Shown here piece by piece: positions 56,569-64,000 of a stretch of DNA of 64,000 bases. The notes under the pieces were generated by a model, which was not told the DNA's origin, searched no databases, and saw only the letters and a program-made list of their open reading frames with translations. Made by a program: the position numbers and the translations under genes. The stretch is from assembly GCF_020520425.1 (NCBI RefSeq), contig NC_079487.1, forward strand, positions 86,495,141 to 86,559,140, read 5' to 3'. Source of the stretch: Spinacia oleracea (taxonomy: Eukaryota > Streptophyta > Magnoliopsida > Caryophyllales > Amaranthaceae). Within the stretch, counting starts at the first letter, position 1, and every line of letters starts with the position of its first letter.

Positions 56569-58003
56569 ATAACAAAATGGATATTTGAGGGATTGTATTT
56601 ACCTAGATAATCATGATGGTAACACCTTATTTCTTAGTCAAAATGCAGAGGATCCCAAGTTAAAACCTTCTCTTCCATCAACCAGGTCAATGAGCAGGAA
56701 TAAGTTTTGACATTTGTGCTTAAAGCATGTATATCATGTCAAAAAGAAAAAGTTCATAATATACGCGTAAAAAATATGGGGTTTAGAAGGCCAATGCTGG
56801 GTCAGCAAGGAAACTGTAACCAGGGTCCAGGACTACCAGGTTATGCTCTCTTTATTTTATGTAAAAGCAATATATGGCCACTCCATTGATCCAGTCAATA
56901 TTCAGACCTCCAAACGTAAATTAAGAGTAAGAGATTTTTAATAAACGGAAGATCTAGGAATTCTCGAGTTACTTTTCACATATCATGTTCAACACATGAA
57001 TAACAAACCCACATAATGTTCATGACAGTATTCTGACTGCAGCATTTATATCATGTAGCATGCATACCTTCGCCTCTAGGGATATAGGGCTGATCGAACA
57101 AAAGTTGGTGCAACGCTCCCAGATCTTTGGAACTGAATGAAATTGAACCTTAGTCAAGGTCACAGGTATCAAGACATAGACATCGCCAACAAGTTTGTTA
57201 CAAACACAACATTTTCAAACCCAATTAATGCTTACGAAACTTCTAAGATCTTATGGTTCCAAAACATGAAGAAACATATCCCTCAACACAATTGCACTAC
57301 AGCACAACAAGAATTTGACAAAATGTAGTCACAAATCACAACAGTGAAATAACATCCCTTAGGAAATGACAGTAACATCAACATAGTCTATCTTCTGAAC
57401 TGTTATAGTTGGTAATTTTTTATAGTGTAAAACATTTGTAAGCACTAAGCACCACCTTTTTTTTCTTCTTATTCTAATTCCTAATCATAAACATCACTTT
57501 GCTAAGTTAATACTGGAAATGGCAATGAGACAGACAATGCAGCATACAAGGAAAAACCAATTGTCTTTCTTAATGTACCTGGGCTTTAAAGCAATACTCA
57601 AGAGTGCAGAAACAACTGATGATTTCAGAAGGTACCTGCATAGCAATAGGAAGAAAATGTAAGCATTAATATGCTTTGACCTACATGCATATATGGGAAA
57701 GTGAATAAAGGAAACGATAAAATTTGAACTCTTGTGGATTCGTCAATTAAGGATGCAGCACAGATCGAGAATTGAAAAACAACCTTATCTCTCAACCCTC
57801 AAATCCTTTCCCCCACCCCCTTTCTCAATAAAACCCAATGAGAGGGAGATATAGAAAAACAAAAAAGAAAGGGAAAGAACGCAATTAGAGGAATGAATGA
57901 CAATTACCAATGGATAGCACAAGGTCTATGGAAGGTTGGAAGCAATGGACTAAGCAATGAGGAGAGTTAATCCTCAATAACAAAATGGATATTTGAGGGA
58001 TTG
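56569..58003. repeat. 27-bp direct repeat pair in the CACTA interior
   Basis: ATAACAAAATGGATATTTGA... is identical at 56569-56595 and 57977-58003. Perhaps a trace of an internal duplication. Confidence 0.6.
57579..57635 (-). pseudogene. Possible captured exon in the CACTA element
   Basis: On the minus strand a 57-nt stretch sits between an AG (TGCAG) and a GT (GTACATTAAG). It is open for 19 codons (VPSEIISCFCTLEY...). Its parent is not recognised. Short enough to be chance. Confidence 0.25.
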
Positions 58004-58543
58004 GATTTACTAAATTTTTCTCCCAACTGTTATATTATGAATCAATTTTGTGACAACTTTACAAAAGGTGAAGGGATTTTAACACTTGCCGATGTGACAA
58101 AAGATTAAAGCAATAGAAATAGCAAATGAATCTAAATAAAACATGTAAGAGGAATTGTTATAAGAAGAAAATCAGATCAACAAACAATAGTAAATAATCT
58201 AGGTGATTGGATTTATACAACAATCTAGCTTACCAAACCATTGAAGCAGAAGGGATAGCAAACTGGAAACAGGAGGGGATTTTGAGATTGGGATTGGAAG
58301 TATCGAAACAAGGGCTGAAACACAGTTCATGTGAAATGGAGGAATCTAGGCCTATAAAAACGAGAATGTCCACCATATAAATCCATCGTATACATATTGG
58401 GATGATGAATAATGTGAGAGAGAAAATGGCAGTGCATGTTTCAGTCCCCAATTTCATGTATTGCATCAAAAATCAGCATGCTGCTGGAAATTCAAGAGAA
58501 ATACACTGAATTCTATGATAAACACAATTACTTTGGATTAATC

Positions 58544-58625
58544 AATCATTCAAATACCAGAAAAAATCATTCAAATACCAGCAAATTCAATCATTCAAAT
58601 ACCAGCAAAATCAATCATGCAAACA
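58544..58625. repeat. Short tandem repeat AATCATTCAAATACCAG
   Basis: Three to four units with 21-24 bp period in the CACTA interior. Confidence 0.8.
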
Positions 58626-60019
58626 AAGAAGATCATACCAATAGCAATTACTTCGTATTTTAGGCTTCCTCCCCATTTTAGGTGTGTATTTATTTATTTT
58701 GACAGACTCAAGGAATTATACTTCATAGAAAAGAAATCAAATACAGGACAGCTGCTCAAACATGAAACTCAAAAATGATTTTCAAACAAAAGAAAATAAC
58801 AGAATCGATTCAAACGAAACCACAATTGCAAAATCAGTAGTAGAGATAAAGGGGAAAAAATATCTCCATGATGAACAGCTCGTTAAATCGTCTCCAATCC
58901 TATTGCCAAAATTTGAGAAACTCGATCAAACCTCAAACCAATTTAAACAAATCGTCAAGCATTACTATCAATTCTGTAAGAAATTCGAACTACTCTTCAA
59001 GCAATTCGATGAAATATGCTAGCAATTAGATCAAATATGCAAACAATTCAAACTAAATCGAATTTCAAGAATAACTAAACAAAATTAAGGCCAAATTAAA
59101 CGACAAAATTGCGACCAAATTAAGAATCCGAGTAAAACTCAAGATATTTGAGCGATAAATTTTCTAAACACAGTCGATTAAGAATACTTACCTTCCAAGA
59201 TAATTAATTTTAAGGAAAAACGAAGAGATTCGTACCTCAAAGACGAATTCAGAACACATCGATTATTTCTAGGGTTCCAAGAAATATACTGAGAAAAAAT
59301 GAAATTTTCTAACCTACTAAATCAGAAGAAAATGGAGAGCTCAAATTAATTTAGATAAAAAGGGGATTTGAAGGAGAAGAACGATTGAGGAAATGAGAAA
59401 AATCAGTGCCAATTTCTTTCTTTATTTTCTTTGCTAATACGGCCAAATGGAAAATTTGCCCTTTTTGTTACTCCGTACTTAAAACAGAGGGAAATTTCAT
59501 CATTTCTCCCTCTTTGTTAAAATCAAAGAAGGCGTTGGTTTGCTATAGCCCTCCTTGTTATTGGCAAAGAGGGCAATTTATTGTTGTCGTGTTTGATTTG
59601 TTCTACCGAGGCAATTTCTTTGTCGCCTTCCCCTTCTAACAAAAATCGACCTCTTTGGTTTTACTTTTTGTAGTGATAGTATATTGCTTAATTTTTTCTA
59701 TCGGCCCCCGTCGTAAAACTGTTTAAGATCCGTCACTACCTGGAATATTCTTGTAATATATTTAGGCTACAACTTAGCTAGTTTACCTAGTTTGGCATAA
59801 TTGATTCTCTGTATAAATACACGGTTATGCAATAACAATAATCAAGGATTGCACTTCCTTTAGTTACAAACTCTATGGACAAAAGAATTTATTTCAATTG
59901 AATGATAAACAACAACAAAAAAGAAACAAGTATACGTATGAATGTTAAACAACACACACTACATATATTTATTAACCAAAACTAGTTTAAATTGTGTAGA
60001 TGAAAAAAGAATAAATTAA

Positions 60020-60646
60020 TTAAGCAGTGCCAAATAGCCTCTTCATTCTCATCACCTCGCCTTGACTTAGAAGAGTGATTTGTTGAGCAATGTCGGCAGG
60101 TAAATTGCCGGCAAACAAGGAGGTGGTAGTAAATTGAACAGCTGGGTTCGCACCGTTTAAGCTAACAATTGCGGTAGCCGAGGTTCTCCCAACGTTGATT
60201 TGAAAATGAAGCATGGATTGTGGGAAGATCATAACGTCTCCAACCTCGAGCCTTCTGTAGAACGCATTATTGCTTGCGTCAATGAATCCTGCAATTATAG
60301 ATCCCCTTGTCACGATTATAACCTCTGATGTTCGGTGGGAGTGCACCGGTATCACTCCACCTACAGCAAAGTCCAGCCTTGCCATGGAGATTCCTAAACC
60401 ATTTAAAGCTGGGAAATTATCCACAAATCCTAAAGTCACATTGCTTCTAAATAGGTTTGCAGTGAAACTTTCATGACGAAAGCCGGTGAAAACAAAATCG
60501 TCGGTAGTGACATTAGCAGAATCCTTACAAGCAAACCCTTCAGGCCCCCTCGGGAGAGTAGTATCTCCAACGCAGAAGTCGAGCTCAATAGCTTGACAAA
60601 GAGAAACCATGAGAGTAAAGGTGAAGAAAGCTACGAGGTTATTCAT
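60020..60646 (-). CDS. Germin-like protein, auxin-binding ABP19/20 type (copy 2)
   Basis: A 208-residue secreted cupin of the same build as copy 1: signal peptide 1-19, C25/C40, ligands H102, H104, E108 and H147, sequons N45 and N69. Only scattered residues differ, for example A6, M13 and S156. Box 2 is PQSMLH, with S144 where germins have Gly. It is transcribed away from the plus-strand copy at 62068; the two starts are 1.42 kb apart, so the interval can serve both. The TATA box lies 115-124 bp upstream. Expected location is the apoplast; the enzymatic activity is not deducible. Confidence 0.95.
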   Translation of the reverse strand: MNNLVAFFTFTLMVSLCQAIELDFCVGDTTLPRGPEGFACKDSANVTTDDFVFTGFRHESFTANLFRSNVTLGFVDNFPALNGLGISMARLDFAVGGVIPVHSHRTSEVIIVTRGSIIAGFIDASNNAFYRRLEVGDVMIFPQSMLHFQINVGRTSATAIVSLNGANPAVQFTTTSLFAGNLPADIAQQITLLSQGEVMRMKRLFGTA

Positions 60647-60760
60647 TTCGGAAACTAATTGTTGGGTATAAGAAATTAAGAAGGTATAATTTACAAAGGT
60701 CAGTTATGTTTGTTGAGCTTGAGATGGTTGTTTGTTGGTTATAGCTGTCGCGATTTGAAC

Positions 60761-60770
60761 CCTATTTATA
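60761..60770 (-). promoter_or_regulatory. TATA box of germin-like copy 2
   Basis: Minus-strand TATAAATAGG, followed by GTTCAAATCGCGACAGC and CCATCTCAAGCTC in the leader, as in copy 1. Confidence 0.8.
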
Positions 60771-61144
60771 GATTATCGTTTATGCACTACATATAAACCA
60801 GCAGCTGACATTTGTAGATTGTAGACCTTATGAAAGGCAATATATTTTAAATTAATAATATGGTCTTATAAGTTCGGCAATATAATATTTATACTACGGC
60901 GAATTCAAAGATGGTATACGTATACCCATCCAATAATTTATATAGGTACGTAGTCGTAGATGGTGTACGTACTTTTTCTCTATCTTACACTCCCTTTTCT
61001 TTTACTTGTATCACTTGGATCGATAAGTTTGTCAATGTATCATTTGATCTTTAGATATCTCTAATTTTATATTTGTAAAAATTATAAAAAGTTGCTACTG
61101 TGAAAACATATAATGTGAATAATTCAACAACATTTTACATAATA

Positions 61145-61402
61145 CTTTCTCTATTCTTTTTTAAATGACACAATTATTTAGACACGTTTGTCAATGCACG
61201 ATTTCAAACATTAATATCTCCAATTATGGATAAGAAAAAATTATAAAAAAATTGATATTTAAAAAATATTAATTGAGACGAATCTAATAAGATCTCACAT
61301 GACTATATTTTTGTTAAGTATAAATCACAAAAAGAAGTCAAAGTAGTTTGTGTAAATAGTGTCCAAAATACAATTGTATCATGTAAATAAGAACAGAGGA
61401 AG
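61145..61402. mobile_element. MITE with TA duplication in the shared germin-like promoter interval
   Basis: Ends CTTTCTCTATTCTTTTTTAA and (reverse complement) CTTCCTCTGTTCTTATTTAC match over about 30 bp including CATGATACAATT/AATGACACAATT. TA flanks are at 61143-61144 and 61403-61404. The interior CGAATCTAATAAGATCTCAC is shared with 2120-2145 and 9013-9035. Confidence 0.75.
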
Positions 61403-61599
61403 TACATAATAACATTTAATTTTTATATATTTGGTAAAAAAAAATCTAAGTCAAACTTAGTACATAAATACTATCAAAATCCAAATGATGCAAATAAAAA
61501 GATATGGAAGGAGTAGTATATAGGCCGTCAATATAAACTAAAGGCCAGTATATCATCGATAGAAAAAGGAACTTTCCACAATTCCACAACATTTAAATA

Positions 61600-61740
61600 A
61601 TTAGGTAGCCTCTTTAACAAGTTTACTGTATAACGTCGTATTGGTAATATATTTGCAAAGGGAAGTTTTGTTTGATTAGCTTGAGATGGTTTTTTTAATT
61701 CTTTGATATAATAGCCCCTATATGGACCCTATAAGTTTAT
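61600..61740 (-). pseudogene. Promoter/leader relic of a fourth germin-like gene
   Basis: Minus-strand reading from 61733 gives CTTATAGGGTCC, GGGGCTATTATA, CCATCTCAAGC, CAAACAAAACTTCCCTTTGC and AAATATATTACCAATAC. These appear in the same order and almost the same spacing in the promoter and leader of copy 3 (61955-62050). It then goes straight to AAAGAGGCTACC, like the AAGAGGCTATTT at the very end of the coding sequence. The coding body is therefore missing. Confidence 0.6.
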
Positions 61741-61770
61741 TGTATAATGCCGTAATACAAAGTATGCCAG

Positions 61771-61800
61771 TATGGAGTATGGAGTATGGAGTATGGAGTA
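61771..61800. repeat. (TATGGAG)n short repeat
   Basis: Four 7-bp units, about 160 bp before the TATA box of copy 3. Confidence 0.9.
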
Positions 61801-61956
61801 ATAACAATAACATGTGATCGAGTACATCAGAGAAGAATTCTCCCCCAAATTCATTGACTTCCAACTTATTAGCTTTGAACAGGAAAAGGTCTGATATCTG
61901 CGAAAGTCAAGTCCTAATTGAGTAATTACTCTGCAATACGTACATAAGCAGCCCTC

Positions 61957-61965
61957 TATAAATAG
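61957..61965 (+). promoter_or_regulatory. TATA box of germin-like copy 3
   Basis: TATAAATAG 103-111 bp before the ATG; same downstream leader motifs as copies 1 and 2. Confidence 0.8.
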
Positions 61966-62067
61966 GGTGCAAATAGCGGCTATTATAACGTACCATCTCA
62001 ACCTAGACAAACAAAACTTCATTCCCTTTGCAAATATACTACCAATACACCACCGTTAGTTCTCAAA

Positions 62068-62697
62068 ATGAATAACCTTGTAGCTTTCTTCACCTTTACT
62101 CTCTTAGTTTCTCTTTCTGATCAAGCTATTGAGCTCGACTTTTGTGTAGGAGATACTACTCTTCCAAGGGGACCTAAAGGGTTCGCTTGTAAGGATCCTG
62201 CTAACGTCACCACCGATGATTTCGTATTCACTGGCTTTCGTCATGAAAGTTTCACCGCAAATCTATTTAGAAGCAACGTTACTTTAGGATTTGTGGATAA
62301 TTTCCCAGCTTTGAATGGTTTAGGTATTTCCATGGCAAGATTAGACTTTGCTGTTGGTGGAGTTATACCAGTACACTCCCACCGAACATCAGAAGTTATA
62401 ATCGTGACAAGAGGGTCTATAATTGCAGGATTTATTGATGCAACTAATAATGCATTCTACAGAAGGCTTGAGGTTGGAGATGTTATGATCTTCCCACAAA
62501 CCATGCTTCACTTTCAAATCAACGTTGGCAGAACCCCGGCTACTGCCATTGTTAGCTTGAACGGTGCAAACCCTGCGGTCCAATTCACCACCACCTCCTT
62601 ATTTGCTGGCAATTTACCTGCTCATATTGCTCAACAAATCACTCTTCTAAGCCAAGACGAAGTAATGAGAATGAAGAGGCTATTTGGCACCGCTTAG
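62068..62697 (+). CDS. Germin-like protein, auxin-binding ABP19/20 type (copy 3)
   Basis: A 209-residue secreted cupin, one residue longer than its paralogues because the signal peptide has SLSDQA where they have SLCQA. Numbering is therefore shifted by one: disulfide cysteines C26/C41, ligands H103, H105, E109 and H148. Box 2 is PQTMLH with T145 in the usual Gly position. Other differences include K37 (PKG for PEG) and H186 (PAH for PAD). It is head-to-head with copy 2. The insertion alters the residue at -3 of the predicted cleavage site from Cys to Asp, so signal-peptide cleavage may be less efficient. Confidence 0.95.
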   Translation: MNNLVAFFTFTLLVSLSDQAIELDFCVGDTTLPRGPKGFACKDPANVTTDDFVFTGFRHESFTANLFRSNVTLGFVDNFPALNGLGISMARLDFAVGGVIPVHSHRTSEVIIVTRGSIIAGFIDATNNAFYRRLEVGDVMIFPQTMLHFQINVGRTPATAIVSLNGANPAVQFTTTSLFAGNLPAHIAQQITLLSQDEVMRMKRLFGTA

Positions 62698-62738
62698 TTT
62701 TTTTTTTTTCTCACTAAAGTTAAATTATTAGTTTTCTC

Positions 62739-62744
62739 AATAAA
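62739..62744 (+). terminator. Polyadenylation signal of germin-like copy 3
   Basis: AATAAA 42 bases after the stop, followed by a T/G-rich stretch (TGTACGTGTTTGTGTT). Confidence 0.55.
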
Positions 62745-63033
62745 TGTATGAGACATTGTACGTGTTTGTGTTATCTTTCATATTCATCCTTTAAAGTGTA
62801 AGCAAATTTACCTTGTATTTCATGTAACATTGAATTGAAACAAATGTTTTTCCCTATTAAGCTTTGGTCTGCTACTCCATTATAGATAGATGATATTTCT
62901 TGATTGAAATCCTCTCGGGTCATCAGTTTAAAAAAATACAAATAACTTTGGAGATGTATTTTACATAGAATTCTCATTGATTGCTAATCCATCCCATAGA
63001 GATTTGTTTGGCATTCTGCTGCAATTTAGAAGG

Positions 63034-63057
63034 TGGACCATGATGCACAATGAATAT

Positions 63058-63128
<71 letters not shown>

Positions 63129-63285
63129 TGTATATATTTTTATAAATAGTGAAATAATATATTACTTTTTATAACAAAAAAGTGAAATATTATATCGGAT
63201 GTTCTTTTGTCGTAGTGTCATGTTCTTTTGCTTATCCACATATGTTCTTTTGTTGCACCACGCTCAATGTGCATCATGGTCCATA
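63034..63285. repeat. Fold-back (MITE-like) sequence with a (TA)n core
   Basis: TGGACCATGATGCACA (63034) and its inverted copy TGTGCATCATGGTCCA (about 63270-63285) flank a (TA)n tract of about 33 units (63059-63124). The right half carries repeats of TGTTCTTTTG. Ends beyond the inverted repeat are not defined. Confidence 0.6.
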
Positions 63286-64000
63286 GTCCACGGATTGGTA
63301 TTCTGCTTGTGCCAAACTAGAAAGTAAAAACCTACAAAAAATGTTCGTCTACTTTGTATGCCTACTTGCATAAATATAGTGATATGACTTACCCTAAAAT
63401 GGGTGTTTGGGACTCATATACGAAGTATATAATAATATCGTACACTAGTTCAACTACGAGTATACTCTTAGTCTTATATTCCAATTTTTCTTGCCTTGTA
63501 CTTTTCTTATATTTCCTTGTATTTTCCTTATCTAAGCTTTCTATCACTTTTCTTTTAAGTTTCTAGGCTTTAGATATGATTATTATGTTTCTGTCTATCC
63601 AGTGTTCATTAGAAATTTTTAGTTAATTCAAAGTAAACCTAATTAGGGGTATGAACCAATACCCCTCACCAGAAGTTGTCTTTGCTTAATCAATAGCGTT
63701 GTTGTAATCCTTTAATTGATAATGTGATCGTTTATTTTTAAGCTTTCTAGAGTCAACAAAGTCTCCTCGAGCCGATACGCTCGCGTCCTTGGCCTTACTT
63801 GTGACTGCTGTGCGCACACAAGTCAAAGATCGACGCTCGCATCCAATTGACAAGAGTGCTCCTTTCAGAAACCTTTGCTCGCTCGTGCTTCACGAGCCCG
63901 GCCTTCGACTTTGTTCCGTACAAGGCTTGCGCCCTTACCACCTACTAGGTAAAAGTGTGTCGCGCAATCCTGTTCCCAAAATATTCGAACCGTGACACTA
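63286..64000. other. Intergenic DNA to the window edge
   Basis: No gene is seen. 63760-64000 is GC-richer (CGAGCCGATACGCTCGCG...) and looks like the start of another repeat, but without its far end I cannot classify it. Confidence 0.4.

Larger units (their letters stand above)
55604..59675. mobile_element. Non-autonomous CACTA element, 4.07 kb
   Basis: Ends CACTACAAC... and ...TTTTTGTAGTG with the 3-bp duplication ATA (55601-55603, 59676-59678). Both subterminal regions carry many short GCCCTCTTTGATT/GCCCTGTTAGGC-like motifs in mixed orientation, typical transposase-binding arrays of En/Spm elements. No transposase is present. The interior has a MITE, a tRNA-like sequence and possible captured exons. 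Confidence 0.88.
55497..59742. mobile_element. Small hAT-like element carrying the CACTA insertion
   Basis: Outer ends CAGGGGCGGATCTTAG and (reverse complement) CAGGTAGTGACGGATCTTAA share CGGATCTTA, resembling hAT terminal repeats. Next to them are GGCCCCCCCGG and CGGCCCCCG. Without the CACTA element it is about 170 bp. The expected 8-bp duplication is not clean: CTTGTAAT flanks the left end but on the right lies 7 bp off. Confidence 0.5.
55443..59868 (+). mobile_element. Probable Copia LTR, split by nested DNA transposons
   Basis: 55443-55496 (TGTTAGAATATATG...) and 59743-59868 (...TATTTAGGCTACAACTTAGC..., TGTATAAATACACGG) read like the two halves of a Copia LTR with a TATA box near 59812. 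No internal domain or matching target duplication was found. The boundaries are estimates. Confidence 0.45.

Overview
The window is plant nuclear DNA. It is AT-rich, has intronless germin-like protein genes with plant-type TATA boxes, and is dominated by plant transposable elements. The germin-like proteins are of the auxin-binding ABP19/20 type. Together with the repeat style this suits a eudicot, and a Caryophyllales/Amaranthaceae species such as spinach is my guess, not a proof. No genes of prokaryotic type are present.

Only three ordinary host genes are convincing, all near-identical germin-like proteins: one at 904-1530 (minus), and a head-to-head pair at 60020-60646 (minus) and 62068-62697 (plus). 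A promoter/leader relic of a further copy lies at about 61600-61740. The flanks of the first gene recur at 8317-9318 plus 18868-18910, but there the gene itself is missing.

Layout: 1-617 is the end of a minus-strand Copia element (LTR 279-617). 618-2450 is the first germin-like locus. 2458-8316 holds diverged repeats, a LINE RNase H relic, a Pack-MULE-like element (4111-5253) and MITEs. 8317-9318 is the gene-less paralogue of the first locus, split by a minus-strand Helitron (9319-18867). The Helitron is itself split by a long-LTR element with a non-coding interior (9467-18728, TSD TCAAG), one LTR of which carries a Stowaway-like MITE. About 19200-55430 is a decayed Athila-like Gypsy element cut by three insertions: an intact Copia (20278-30694, TSD CTTTT), a 21.5 kb Tat/Ogre-like non-coding element (30878-52414, TSD GAGTG), and a solo LTR (52792-54411). 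The Tat-like element carries a second full-length Copia of the same family (34790-45443, TSD TCCTG) and a captured, frameshifted piece of a YTH/ECT-type m6A-reader gene. 55443-59868 is a probable Copia LTR holding a small hAT-like element, which holds a non-autonomous CACTA element (55604-59675, TSD ATA). 59869-62760 is the second germin-like cluster. 62761-64000 is intergenic with a fold-back element.

The two Copia elements encode complete 1321-residue Gag-Pol proteins. The first looks fully competent; the second has lost the first catalytic aspartate of its RNase H. By-eye LTR divergence gives an order of insertion that fits the nesting: Copia-1 (about 2 differences in 1379 bp), Copia-2 (about 4 plus an 8-bp indel), Tat-like element (about 1%), long-LTR element (about 2%).
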